DNA of 64,000 nt from Malurus cyaneus samueli (Eukaryota > Chordata > Aves > Passeriformes > Maluridae): contig CM019214.1 in NCBI GenBank assembly GCA_009741485.1, forward strand, positions 28,920,746 through 28,984,745. Direction: 5' to 3'. This document shows positions 24,985 through 37,275 of this stretch, piece after piece. The notes below the pieces were generated by a model, which saw only the letters and a list, made by a program, of their open reading frames with translations, searched no databases and had not been told where the DNA came from. Position numbers and translations under genes: made by a program. Every line of letters begins with the position of its first letter. Position 1 is the first letter of the stretch.

Positions 24985-27900
24985 GTAAATCCATGTAACT
25001 GTTAAACCAAGAGGGAAAATAGATCTAAAGAGCAAAAAGGTTCATAATAAAACTCTCCATTGCATGAAGTTGAAGAATATTTGAATACTTTTACTGGCAG
25101 AATTCTTGTCAACTGGTTCTGTTAGCCAACTGTATCTAATATTCCTAACTTTAACGTGTTTTATGTCATATGTATGTCATTATGTAATGTGTCATCTCCC
25201 AAGGGCAACCAGGACTCAGTGCTATCCTTCTGCCCATCTTTCTGTTGGGTTTATTTTCCTTTTGGAGAGGTGAAGGGAGAGCAAATGCATATTTAAAGAT
25301 TTTGTTTGTTTCCGGTTTCACAGTGACTGCCAAAGTGATGCCAAGGTATCCAGAAATAGATACTGTAAGTATTATATGCTACTGTGCCTGGCCCTTTAAT
25401 CCCTTTTAAGAAATTGAATCTTGCCCTTCTGTGCCCAGTAGATGTTGCTGTTGAATCAGTAACACTGAAAGAGGATGAGTAGAAAAATTCTTTAGTTGCT
25501 CACAAGATTTTATAAATATTCCAGGATCTTATTCAGAGAAAAGGGGCTACTTAAAAAAAAAATTAAAAATGCAATGCACAAATTTTAATTTATATGTGTT
25601 GGCCTGTGAATCTGCAGCATAAAAGAGAAGTAAGCGCTGTATGCATAACTGAGTTAATAGTTTAACGTCCCGTGAAAGAAATGCATTGAAAGTGGATTTT
25701 CTACGTTGCATCTCCATTATGGTTTTACTAAGTATTCATATTCTCTTCTTAAGAAGCCTCAATCGTCCCAGCCACACTGATATCTCTGTAGCTTGGTACC
25801 ATTTTGCAAAGCTGTGCTTTATAATCAGAATAGGCATTCCCGTAGCCCCTTCCAGGAGGGAACTGGAGCCTCGCCAAGTCATGGAAACACTTTTTTTAAG
25901 ATGAAAACCCATTGCATGGGGTGGGTTTTGCACAGTTTTATTGGAGGAGACAAAGCAAGGGAGGTAGGTCACTTGCAGAGAGAAGACTGGAGGAGCATAG
26001 AGAAGAAAACATTTAAAGGCGCTGTTTACTGTTCAGTAAGGTCAAGTGTCGGGGAATTTAAATTACTTTTTAATGCAGTCTGATCTTCTAACAGAGTTTG
26101 AGAAATAGTTTGTTATTGAGACCAAACAAATGTGTGAATAAAATACTGAGTAGATCAGTAAGCTCACTGCTGAATTTTCATTTCCTGGTGTATGGGAAAA
26201 CACCTGCAGCTGCTGGTTTCCTTGGTAACAAGTTCACTGCAAAAGCTAAATGCACTGCACTGAGCCTGTCAATTGTACTGCATTTAAAGAGAGTTTAACA
26301 TGCACACTTGGACCTTTTGATATATGAGTTTCTCAAATGCTGTGTCATTTATGCTGTTCTCGCATAAAATACCTGATTAAAGGAGATGTGCGCCATGCTT
26401 TGGATTTTGGACAAAACTACAAAAAAGGTTGGTATTCACAAGTCTAAGCATGGACTCTATGTGTGTGTTTGTATGTGTAAATATTTCCTTACAGTATCTT
26501 GCTTTCTGAACACTTATTTTTAAAGTCTTGCCTTTTAAAGCTCAGTGCTATTGTTGCACATTGTTGCAATCTTCTCTTTGGAGTTGGAGATCAGAGAGGT
26601 GCTGAAAGGAATTGCTGGTACATATGCCATATAATAGAATTTTGGCAGGACATTGGCTTTATTTATGTAAGTAATCCAATATGGAATACATGTGTATGTT
26701 CTCACATGAGAATGAGTATTTTTGCTCTGACTGAAAGGAGTATGATTTCATACATTGTTTTAGAAGATTTTAGTGATGTTTATGATTAGCTTCAACTGTT
26801 TGAGCAAAAAAAAATCTGTGGAACAGTGTGGTTGTGTAATTATATCAGAAAAAATTATTTTAGAAGTTATATTGTAGTTTAAGAGAATCTCTGTTAAACG
26901 AGTGTCATGAAAGAGTTGGATTGTTTTTCAGTATGTTTAGCACAGCTTCATGCTTGTGCCTGATCACCAGCGTGTGAAGTAGAACTCATATTTGTAACTG
27001 CCTTTCTGTTTGTAAAAGTGTTTCCCATATACATTGAGAAAATAACCTATAGTACTGAGAAGACTGTAAGAAAAAAACACAACACATGTTGACAAAATGT
27101 TGTCTGTAGCTTGTCAAATACTATAGACATCTGGTAGTGACTCCATGGTGGGATTCCTTTCTAAAATAGGCTTCAAAATGTTTCATAAACTCATTTTCCT
27201 TCCTAAAAGGAGGCAGCTGTTCACAAAATTATGTATGACTGTAGTCACTAGTCACTTTGCATTTGGATTCTTATTCATGAGTATTAAACAGCCTTTGAAT
27301 GTGAAACCTTACTGTGTTTGCCCCACCGACAATATTGCCTGTCATTAATGAGGTATATCTTTAGAGACCTCTCTCTAGTAAAGATTTGACATTAAATGGA
27401 CTTTGAAAAATTACTATTTGCTTTGGGTGCTCCAAGTTATTAATATTGCATTAGAATGGTCCTGTGTGTACAAACTGAGCCTTTTGGGGGAGGTAGGGAG
27501 AGCAGGCAGATACTGTCTTTTACATGAGAGGCTAGTTTTTAGTTTTAAATACTCTCTTGCAAATGTCAGGGGAGAATAAAAAGGACAGAAGAAGAGTGAA
27601 AGAACTATTTTTGCATTGCAGAGCAAAATTTTGCAGAAACAAACTTGAAGCATTTGAGAAATGGCAAGAGTACAAACCCTGAAATTTTGTGGAAATCTCA
27701 CATCAAACTTCTAGATCTTATAAAACATGACATGACTCAGTGAAAACAGAAAAAGTGCAAGAGCAGCATGACTACAAAGCAACTGTTGAAAATACCAGTG
27801 TTGAAGATATTTTGATTGCACTAATTGGTGTATCCTGGTGATTAATTACCAATAAGTCTGCAGCTGAACTGACTGGATAGAGTTAGAAACAAATACGTCT

Positions 27901-28623
27901 CCTGATTTTGTATAGGAAATGTTATACTGTGCTCTGGGGATGAGCCTCTCTGTGAGCCTGTCCCTGCGTGTTAATTCTTGTGGATTTATGGAGCCAACTC
28001 TTGATCATGGTTGTCATACTTCTTTAACGTATCTAAGCATTATAAAGCTTAAATTATTTGAAAATAAAACCCATAAAACTTCTTACATGTGGTAGATAGT
28101 TTATCAAAAAGCACTTCATTTTACTGCATTTTAAGGGAGTGAAAAAACCCAGCATTGCATTAAGTTTCTCATTGACAAGAGAATCCTTGTTATGGATTGG
28201 AAAATATTCTGAAGAGCCAAAGAGGGAAAATAAGAAAATGCAGCAGCTGTATGTAATTAAAGTAACAAGGAAATGTATACATTCTTGCTTATATTTTTCT
28301 TTCCAAAGCAGTAACAGTTCAGGACTGTGGTTATTCAAGAAAACTAACAGTAGCACTTCCATAAGCCTACTGAATCAAAAATTTAATTATTCTGTTTCAA
28401 AAAAGCATTAATTGGTGCTTTGGATGTACCTTACAATATAAAGAAATGTAGATGACATTTTTCTGAGTAGTCATTTTCCCTCAGCTATTGAGGTTTTGTG
28501 CAGACCATCTCCAAGGAAAGATCAACTTAAGTTGGCTTGTTCCAGAAGCATCATATTCCATGAAGAATATTAGATGGAAAATAAAGGGGATCTGAAAGCA
28601 TTTACTATTTCTTATTCACTAAT

Positions 28624-28642
28624 AAAAAAAAAAAAAAAAAAA
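28624..28642. repeat. Poly-A run (19 bases)
   Basis: There is an uninterrupted run of 19 A followed by an A/C-rich segment. No retrocopy is recognisable in front of it. Confidence 0.85.
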
Positions 28643-29404
28643 CAAACAGAACAACAAATCATTGTAAATTGGATGCAGTGATTTTTGCTTGTCAAGAAAT
28701 GAGAAAAATTGTAATTGTTTGCACAATATTTTTTAGAGGCATTTTTTTCCCTGGCACTTTTGAAAAGTCGTCTCAAATATCATCTCCTGCCACTTTTGAT
28801 GATATTTGCTGTATTAAGCATCCACCAGCAAAAATAAGTAAGTAATGCTACTTTATTTACTGAAGATTGTTTGCATTAAAATACATGGGGCAATAGGTCT
28901 GTAAGGAAACATATGGAGAGAATTTTTCAAGCTCTGTTGTGAAAGACACAGCAGCACCATTGGAGGACCTGTGATTTGTGAGCATTCTGCAGAAAGACTG
29001 AGATCTTGTTTGGGGCTTGGCCTCTTTGGCTGCAGGTGAAATATCCTTGTGGTTGGAATTATTTTCCTATTTCTAAATGTTTTTTGAGACTTCTTAAATT
29101 TTGAGACCTCTTATATTTTGCATTAAGAGAAAGCCAAGTCTTTCAAGAGCACTCGAGGCGCCTTCCAGGAGGGAGGCCAGCTCCCGGTGTTGAATGGTGA
29201 GCAACCTTGGGGCAGCACATCTGCCAGAGGGGGGACAGCTCAGCCAGACCAGCCACAAACTGAATCTTCCCATGTCTTCAATGCATTCCCTGAGCACTAA
29301 ACTATTTCCTTATCTAGAAAGGAAAAAGCTTTCTGTCACCCTAAAGCTCTACTGAATGCTACTTTTTAGAATGTACAAGTGGAAAGCGGCAGTCAAATTT
29401 GAAG

Positions 29405-29551
29405 ATACATCCCATTCCATCCCTCAAGGTATTTAAAATCTATGTAGATGTGGCACTTAGGGACACAGTTAGCGGTGGACTTGGCAGTGTTGAGTTAATG
29501 GTTGGGCTCAGTGATCTTAAAGGTCTTTTCCAACCTAATGGTTCTGTGATT
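29405..29551 (+). mobile_element. CR1 LINE 3' end fragment (plus orientation)
   Basis: The text 'CCATTCCATCCCTCAAGGTA', then 'TGTGGCACTTAGGGACAC', 'GTTGGGCTCAGTGATCTTAA' and 'AGGTCTTTTCCAACCTAATG' matches the end of the CR1 coding region, the short 3' UTR and the tail. It is collinear with the end of the copy at 11980-13937 but belongs to a different, more diverged subfamily. Confidence 0.88.
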
Positions 29552-31117
29552 TTTAGAAAGTTCCAAATTAAGGTTGACATCCTTCTACTGTGTCCTTTAT
29601 CTGTGACAAAATTTGTCAGCCTGCTCCTCAGGGGTAAGCACTAAAGTTTTATTCTGTGTAATCAAATTGAATGGACCTGGAAATACCCTGCTTTTTTATT
29701 CTGAATAGTTATTATATCTTTGATTGTATGTGAAATTAACAATTGTATGAGGCAGTTAAATATCACTTTTTATTACAGAGAAATTTCCTGAGTGTTTTAA
29801 ATCAATCCTGACTTGAATGGTAGACCTGCTGAACTTTTATGTGTGCACATCATTCTTTTGAAATGGGGATTTTTACAAAGTAGGGCATGTCATAAAATTT
29901 AGACTTTTAATACTCCAGATCTGAACACACACACATCACTTGATTTAAAGCCTAATACTTTTTAAGAGACCTCAAAGGTTTGAGCTTTAAAAAAATGTTG
30001 GATAGAGTCTTTTGGAGGGATGAAATTAATTTTATGTCCTCTCATCCAGCGTTTCCTTTGAAAAGAAAATCATCCTGACAACAGAACACAAAAGGTGTGT
30101 GTTTTCTTGATCCATTTAATTTCAGCATTTACACACATAATACTGTCTGTGAAAGAATATGACTGTGACATATCTACATCTATACCATCTATTTAATTAT
30201 CTTGGTACTAGTCTCTGATCTTCTAAAACCAGAGCTCCCTGACATCCACTATTTTATTTTTCTACATTTAAAGTACTGTGGTTTCATTTCTTTAGGGGTT
30301 GGAGTAGTTTGCCTCATGAGGCCTTTCCTTTAACTATACCTACATGTGGAAGTGCCCCAATGAAGGAAATAATAGTGATGCTTCATTTCTTTTCATATTG
30401 CTTCTTTTTGCAGCAAAATGGACCTTTGCAGCAGGTCCATTCCCTGCTCACCTTTCTGCTTTCTGTTCTTTTGTTTTCCTAACTTCCTACACAAAGTACT
30501 TCCTTCATCTATAAAGATATCTCAGTAAACTTAGAAAGGAAGGGTCTTGCTTGGCAATGCATTGGCAAAAGGCAGCATTCATTCATTTATTGCCATGCTT
30601 GCTTTTAGAGGAGTGCAGCTGTGGGCACATCTGGATAGTTTAGCTCCTCAGACTGAAGAAGAATAAAAGACTGGAACACCCCTCAGCTGGAGTAGGGGCA
30701 ACTGGAGGTGTTAAATTAAATAAACTCTTTCAAGGCTGTTGGCTCTGCAGTGATTACTTAATCCCATGTGGCAAAAAAAGGACAAAGAAGAAATCTGAAT
30801 GAAGCACTTACAAAGAAACTTGGTACTCTTTAGAAGCACAGCAGAGCAGTAGGAGAGATTCAAATCACATTTCATCCACGCAAGGGAGGCTGGGGAAAAA
30901 GAAGGCCCTGCCTGTTATGCTAGGGAGTACTGAAACCTGTGAAATGGTCAATCATTTTAATTTAATTTACGCTGAAGAGTCTAACTACAAAACTTCACAG
31001 AAGTGTGAGGAATGGTGCTCTAGCCTGAGGCTGAGACACAGGTTATGAAAGAAATTAAATACGGAAAGTTAGTGACTGAATTAAGCTTTAAGAACTAATC
31101 TTGATGAATGTGGTTTT

Positions 31118-31121
<4 letters not shown>

Positions 31122-31149
<28 letters not shown>

Positions 31150-31154
31150 NNNNN
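31122..31154. repeat. Poly-T run (28 bases) ending in an assembly gap (5 N)
   Basis: 28 consecutive T at 31122-31149 lead straight into 5 N at 31150-31154. The run length and the missing bases are likely unresolved by sequencing. Confidence 0.9.
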
Positions 31155-32689
31155 TCAGGAGAGGCTGGATTGCAATTTCTAGGGGAGTGGGGAAGCTTTT
31201 TGGGGAAGACTGAAAGTAGGGGGATCTGAATTGTAGCAAGATTGGGCTAAATTGGAAAAGAGGCAATCAAATAGCGATGAGTACATTGCATTTCCCCTAT
31301 CTTTTACTACCTGTTAGCCATGGGCCTGGGCAATAATGGAAAGGGAAGGGGAGGGTAAAGATTTTTCCCTGCTGCCAAGTACTTGATCTGGATGTCCAGC
31401 CTGGTCCCTGTGTGGGGCTATCACACATACCAGATGAGGGAACCTGGAGAGCAGCTGCTCGGACTTCTTTCCGAGCACTTAACTTTCTCAAAGGAAAATT
31501 TATTGAGGTTGAGGAGACACTGAGGACTTGATGGAGATTTGGTACATTAATGTATTAATAAGGCATAATTTTGATGGAATTATTCTGTTAACTGCTCTTG
31601 CACATCTGAAAGCTTTAGTCTGTGTTCCTGTTTGAATGAACCTTGCCGATCTCTGGCTTTTTATGAGTGTTTGAGTGTCATGTTTTTAAGAAGAAAAACT
31701 TTGATTTTTTGTTTCCCCTCCTTCTTCCATGTATTTGCTAAGTTCTCTGTATTCCTTGAGATTGTGAATCTAGGAACAATTTTCTCCTTGTGAAAGAGTG
31801 AGGTGTTGCCAAAACCAGAATACTGCCATCTCTGCTTATGAATCCCAGTTTCAAATCCCAGATGCTTTACATAATAAAGCCTAACTGGGCTGATTACCAA
31901 GAGAACTCAGTCATTCAGGGAAATAAAAGGGAAAAATCCCTTTGCTTCATGAAGGAAGAACTTGTGCCAAGAGGAGGTTGAAATGTTAAAAATGCATTTT
32001 CTGTTTGGACCTTTCATATCAACTGTCCTGTTTCCCTTTTCTTTCCCTTTTATATAAGGCTGGGGATCAGTGTCGCTCTTGTGCTGTGGGTGCATGTGGC
32101 AGTTTTTTTGTAGGACTGAGAGGACCTAAATGTTTGAAAACCACATTCAATGGGTCTATTCCCTCTCTGCAGGAGCCCAGCTTAGGTAAGTCTCCCTGGC
32201 TGTGTTTGCAGTGTCTTTAGGAAGTAGCGGTGATATGGGTGCTGTAGCTTTGTCACTTACACGGTCTATAGGGTTTTGTGGTGGTGGGGCCATCCAGAAA
32301 AGAGCGTGCAGGCTTGACTGCCTGCTGCTGACCATGTGGTACCACTGGAAAGCAGGAGGGGATGTTTGGCAGAGGCTTCAGCTGCTCAGACATAAACATC
32401 CATATGTTCTGCCTGTTCCCTTGGGCGCAAGCGATGTGGTCGAGCCTGTGCACAGCGGCAGGGAAACCTCTGTGTGTTTGCATTCCTTGTAGTCCTGCCT
32501 TATAGTCAATACATAATTTTTATTCTGCTGCAGCCACTCTTAGGCTTGTAGAAAAACTAAGCCCCTGTGGGTTAAACTAGAAGCCCTCTTGTGGATTAAT
32601 AGTTGATTGAAAAATAAAAAATAGAGAGTTGCTTTAGGTGGTCAGTTTTCTGTGGGTGGAGGGGGAGTTACTGGTGGAGACAAAGCAGG

Positions 32690-33545
32690 GATTTCAGCCG
32701 GGGTTCCAGCTATTCAACATAATCCTAAATGAACTGGAAATGGAAAGAGAGCATGGAAAGAGAATATTTGCAAATATTTGAAAATATTTATTCAGAATAA
32801 TATTTAATCAGTGCTGTGGGCAAACCGTTGGAGGATAAAGTGGTGGTGCTAAGTAACTGATCTGCAGAGAAGGTGAAATTAATTGCACAAGCGATACAGA
32901 TGAGAAAAGAAAATGCTGTTCTGTAAGCTAAGCTGTTACCCTCGCTGAGAGACCTTGACTGGCTGTGGGTTGTTCCCTGAAAACAGCAGCAGCTCCGTCG
33001 GCATTCAGTGTTGGTCTGAAAGGCAAACAAAACATTACAAACCACTGAGAGGGAAACTGAGAACAACAAAATGCTTCTGTCACTGAGTAATCTCTGCTGG
33101 GCCCACTTCTGGAGTACCATGTCCGGTTTTGTTCCTTTTGTTAGAGTAGAATTAGCGTATGTGGAGGAGCAGTGAAGGCAGTCAGAGGTATGGGATTGCT
33201 TTTATACAAATAGGAACTAATTAGTGTAGGAAATTCTCTGTCTGGAAAAGAGGCAATTGGAGGAGACATAATATCACCTACAGTGGCAGTCTGTATGGTC
33301 ATGAATGGCTTGGGGATGTGAAAAGAGAGTGTTTATTTCCTGTTGTTTTGTTGTTGTTTTTTTTTTCTTTTTTTTTTTCCCCACTCTTTCACAAAAGAGA
33401 AACTGGGGCACACAGAAAACTTCCAGGAAGGTAGTTTAAACAAAACCAGTTTTTCACACAGCACATAATTAAATTTTGGAACTCATTGATGACTGATATT
33501 ACAGAGATCAATGTAAAGTTAACAGAGAAATCTTTAGGTCTATTG
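32690..33545 (+). mobile_element. Ancient CR1-like LINE fragment (plus orientation)
   Basis: The copy is strongly diverged but follows the end of a CR1-type ORF2 in order. 'CTTCTGGAGTACCATGTCCG' lies near 33107. 'GTCTGGAAAAGAGGCAATTG' and 'GGAGGAGACATAATATCACC' lie near 33240-33285. 'GGTCATGAATGGCT' lies near 33297, and 'TTTTTCACACAGCACATAAT' with 'GGAACTCATTGATGACTG' near 33450-33498. These correspond to the 'GLFSLEKRRLRGD' and 'HWNRLP' regions in older CR1 families. No open frame survives. Both boundaries are approximate, and the 5' 300 bases are assigned less securely than the 3' part. Confidence 0.7.
33342..33378. repeat. T-rich low-complexity stretch
   Basis: TTG units pass into long T runs broken by one C. 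The stretch lies inside the old CR1 fragment at 32690-33545. Confidence 0.85.
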
Positions 33546-36500
33546 TTGAAAGTATCTTTAACTCAAGCAAAACCCATTACATGATTATATGTTAATGGCT
33601 TATGCATACTGGTTTGGCTCCCCACATGAGTGGATAGTGTGTTACTTCTGGAACATTTTCAAAATAGCCACAATTTCTAGAAAAACTAAGTAATTCTATT
33701 TGGGTGAAACTAAAGGTAAAAGATATGTGATGTTGCTGTGTTTGAACAGGATTTGCTGAAGACTGGAGCCAAAACGAGAGCAAAGCAGAGAACTGAAGGA
33801 AAAAATAATGTTGTTGTGGCTTTCAAATCCAGAAGTTTAGAAAAAAGTCAATACAAATGAGGTCAAATATTACATCCATGTAGCTGTGGAAATTGATTAA
33901 ATTCTGCAATCCATTTGCTCCTTGCTTATTATCTTTGCTGTTTCACTGAAAGAAACAGGAGTACAGACCATTTGACAAAAATGTTTCCAATGCATTTTAA
34001 ACGTGTAAGACAGAACTGAAAGGTGGTGTACTCCACAAATTTCTGTATGAATTCCTCTGTTGCAGCAGGGGTTTGCCTGGGATTGGTGAAGATATTTTGC
34101 TGAAGGGTAATACATTAGCAGAAATTAAAAATCAGAATTCCAGAAGCAGCTTGAATTTTTAATGTAAAAATAATGTAAAATAATCATATTGTCTCTAAAA
34201 AATGACAACATCTATTGTGTTCTTCACAGACTGTAAGTGCTAGAACTGGGCACCATTCCCTTTATAATCAAATTTTAATTAGCCATGAGATGTGTGGGAA
34301 ATTAAATGCGTGTTTAACTCCATAATATGGTTGTCATCATAATCTGCAGAGGTGTGGGGATCAAGTAAAAACTTCTTCAAGAGAGTGAAAACTTCAGTAG
34401 CTCTTCCCTGAGATATACCAGTGTTGTATTTTCAGGACTGTTTTGATTCCTTTGGTAGCTCACAGTCAATCAACTGGATTGATTGGTGTGGCAAGAAACC
34501 TCAGTTGTCCCTGTTAAAAGCTGATTTTAATTAGTTTAAGGTCCGTTTCTTTAGTCTGACTCAAGGTTGTTCATTAAACCTTGGATGATCCTGTTTCAAA
34601 CCAGGAGAGATTGTAATCCCACATTTGGTTAAGTATCTTGAAAATACTCTCTGTTTCATTCAGTAGAGGAGCTGTGCCAAAGCTGCTTACTCAGGAACAC
34701 AAGGCTGCCTGACTTCCATGAATGAACATGATTAAACCAGTACATGATTACAAATAACCTACTTTCTGATAAACTAACTTTCAGCCCAGCTAACTAAACC
34801 TTTCAGGTCGATGCTCTGCTCACGCCTTGCATGTTTTGAATTTCTTTGAAGGTGCAGAAAGTATATATAAAGTGACAGTGTTGGTGTAACTGAGGTGTGA
34901 CTAGCATATTAGGGTTCTCCATGCATTTTGCACAAGTTATTGTGTGCCTGTGGTTCTGAAAGCTGGCTGGTTGATGTTGTAAAATTCACTACATTTTTAT
35001 CTTCCTTTTCATTTGTTATTTCACTGAGAAACTCCATAGAAAGATGGATCTTTGGTATATGGGAAGCTGAAGCACTCTGCTGATTCTCCAAGGAAAAGAT
35101 GAAATTTCTGTTGAATTGAAGCAGGGAAAGCTGGGACTGAACTAGCATCTTTTCTTGTAGTAGGTGCTTCTAATTGAATAGGTTTGCTGCACTTCTTCCT
35201 GCACCAGGAAGTAGTGTAATTTTACAAGTGAACTTTGTTTACATATGCAAAAATGCCTTCGGCCTTTGACCTGCCACAGTAACAAATCCCATTGACTGTC
35301 TGACAGTTGGAGTAGTCCCTGGGCTGTCTGTGGATGCAGTGATCTGTAACACAGCCTTTGTATCAAAACAAGCCTCAACTGTCCATCTGCACCTGCAGAC
35401 TTGCACACCTCTTCTCCTTCATTTGCTCCTCCTGAATGGCCAGAGCCTGGCCTGGTACTTGTGGTCTTGCTGCTCATCATTTGTTCCTTTGCATAAATGC
35501 GGTTTCAAATGGCAGACGAAGTTCTATATTTGCATACAAAGTTCCTACAGATCCTGTTTTTCAGTGAAAATACTTTGATATGGAAAAGCTTGATGGAAGA
35601 CTTCATTTTGTCATTTCTGCTAATATTGAAATGGAAACATGGCTCTAGTCACATGGGAGCTGCTGTAGGCCTGTCATACTTTAAGTGGAAATAATGTAAG
35701 TCAATGTAGTAAATTAATTATCTAAATTAATTTTATTGGCAGAGGAAGACAGATAGTTTGATGGGTTCTCTTTAAAAGTTTTCTTTAGTTCATGCCCTCT
35801 CTAATGTATCATTGAGAGTTATGAACAGATCACCATAGGCGTCTACTTATTTTCCTAGGAAGTACTGCTATTTTTTACCTGCTGTATGCAATCTGTAGAA
35901 AAGAATCTTTATCTTAAATAACACAGGAGTCCTTTTAAACATAATGAAAAACATCCCTTTTTCTTTTAGCCATGGATAACTATTTATTTCAGTAGTTAAA
36001 ATACAAGAGGATATAGCTAAAACCAGTAAGATGATTAGAAGAATGGGAGAATTCAGCTGACCATCAGCAAAAACATGCCAATAATGAGATTTATTAGGCA
36101 TCAAGATAATATTTTAAAAGAAAAATATTAAAAGCCTCACAGTTTAAAACTTGTAAAACAGTGTATAAAAGCACTGAAAATCAGTTATGAGGAGCAGTTG
36201 TATAGAGAAGCATTGTACTGCTTTCAGTCTTGTAGGTTTATTTGTATCGCTAGAAGTTTTCCAGTGGTAGTGTATCTATAGATATACATGTATATGTATA
36301 GATAGTGTGTATATATATGTATATATGTATAGTAAATATGTGTATATATAGTAAATGGAAGTTTATGGGTTATGAGGCTTGGTTTTCCTGGCTGCCTTCT
36401 GCAGCACCTGTCCTGTGTGTACTCCATACACCTTGAGGAGTCCATAGAGCCAAGCTCTAACACTGCTTTCCTAAGGTGGGAATACAGCTGCTGTGGAAAT

Positions 36501-36639
36501 ACAGATTTCGCGGAGTTATAACACTGCTGTGGCACAACATTTAAGCAAACTCCTCCAAAGAGTCCAGAAGACAGCTGTATTTAAATGAAATTCTTAAAGG
36601 AAGCTTGAAGTCCTCAGCCTTCAGAAACGACCATTCCAG
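33546..36639 (+). other. MCF2L: MCF2L intron just upstream of promoter 2
   Basis: AT-rich sequence with no exon recognised. It includes a TATATG-type microsatellite at 36268-36356. A TATA-like TATTTAAATG at about 36578 lies some 60 bases before the CpG island, but nothing shows that it is used. Confidence 0.55.
36268..36356. repeat. TATATG/TATA microsatellite
   Basis: Alternating pyrimidine-purine sequence with TATATG, GATAG and GTGTATATATA units, imperfect throughout, lies about 300 bases upstream of the second CpG island. Confidence 0.85.
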
Positions 36640-37080
36640 TTCGAACCTGAGCGCATCCCGCGGGCTGGTGGGAGCGGCATCTCCTCGGCGTTGTCGGTGG
36701 GAAGGCATTTTCCTGCCAAGCCCCTGGCCCTGGCAGCAGGGTGGCGGAGGGAAGGTGGAGGAGCGGCGGCGCTCACGTGGCTGAGGCTGGGGCTTTCTGC
36801 GAGCGCCGCTCGGTGCCGCTCCGCTCCCGCTCCGCTCAGCTCAGCCCTTCCAGCGCCGGCTCCGAGCGCTTCGCATCCATCCCGATACCCGAACGTTCCG
36901 CTGCGGGCGAGCCCAGGGGCGGCACGGCGAGACAAGTTGGGAGCGTCCTGCTGGCATTATTAACATTCACGGCTCTGGCTCCCAGCAGCGCCCGCCTCGC
37001 CCCGGCGCTGCCAGCACGGAACGTGGGCTCTCCTGCCTCCCTTTGTGCCGAGGGGATCCGTGCCGAGCCATTGAAATGCA
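36640..37080 (+). promoter_or_regulatory. MCF2L: CpG island, alternative promoter 2 of MCF2L
   Basis: About 440 bases of GC-rich, CpG-dense sequence lie in an AT-rich intron, 32 kb downstream of the first island. The island contains a palindromic E-box CACGTG at 36774-36779 and several GC-rich Sp1/KLF-type blocks. It is followed within 120-200 bases by a start codon and a splice donor on the + strand, the usual layout of an island promoter with a short coding first exon. The transcription start probably lies within 36750-37050 but cannot be fixed by reading. Confidence 0.8.
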
Positions 37081-37102
37081 AGGCTGCGAAGCGCTGCTCT
37101 AG
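37076..37102 (+). CDS. Upstream ORF 1 in the promoter 2 leader (8 codons)
   Basis: An ATG at 37076 opens an 8-codon frame (MQGCEALL) ended by TAG. It lies in the predicted 5' UTR, upstream of the MCF2L start at 37197 and in another frame. It would act only if transcription starts 5' of it. Such short frames usually lower translation of the main ORF. Confidence 0.45.
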   Translation: MQGCEALL

Positions 37103-37161
37103 TGGGTTGCTTTGGGGATATTTTTCCCCCCTGCTTCCTTTAATCTTTGAGCAGGACGGGC

Positions 37162-37194
37162 ATGTTTGCTGTGGATTCGTTTTGTTTTATCTGA
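37162..37194 (+). CDS. Upstream ORF 2, ending two bases before the main start (10 codons)
   Basis: An ATG at 37162 opens a 10-codon frame (MFAVDSFCFI) whose TGA ends at 37194. The main start ATG follows at 37197. That spacing favours either suppression or short-range reinitiation, possibly at the stronger second methionine at 37224. Confidence 0.45.
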   Translation: MFAVDSFCFI

Positions 37195-37196
37195 GA

Positions 37197-37275
37197 ATGA
37201 GATGCTGGCTGAAAATTGAAGAAATGGCTCTAGAAGAATTGATGCAAAGATTAAATGCGGTTTCACAGTGCGCTG
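37197..37275 (+). CDS. MCF2L: MCF2L coding exon B: alternative short N-terminus from promoter 2
   Basis: The exon codes for 26 residues plus one base: MRCWLKIEEMALEE, then LMQRLNAVSQCA. It ends at donor GCGCTG|GTAGGA in phase 1, the same phase as exon A, so both can join the shared exon beginning with the conserved Asp. As far as I recall, a short human MCF2L isoform starts with a very similar MALEE-x-x-QRLNAVS peptide. Two starts are possible: Met1 at 37197 (A at -3) and Met10 at 37224, whose context GAAGAAATGG is stronger and which matches the human peptide start. The frame stays open upstream to 36741 but without an ATG, so translation is not expected to begin there. The peptide is probably an amphipathic helix. 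It lacks the cysteine-containing and acidic stretches of exon A, so the two isoforms should differ in N-terminal interactions or localisation. Confidence 0.72.

Larger units (their letters stand above)
15055..32689 (+). other. MCF2L: MCF2L intron, first part, between exon A and promoter 2
   Basis: This is long AT-rich intronic sequence. It holds simple repeats (20851-20895, 24965-24984, 28624-28642, 31122-31149), a 20-base tandem duplication at 18882-18921 and a CR1 tail at 29405-29551. A splice-bounded open stretch at 21255-21499 is kept as a lead, not as an exon. I found no other recognisable coding sequence. Confidence 0.6.

Noticed and set aside
36741..37196. Upstream in-frame extension of MCF2L exon B over the second CpG island
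   Set aside because: The frame is open but contains no ATG before 37197. Its apparent start is GTG, and the composition is that of an untranslated GC-rich leader.
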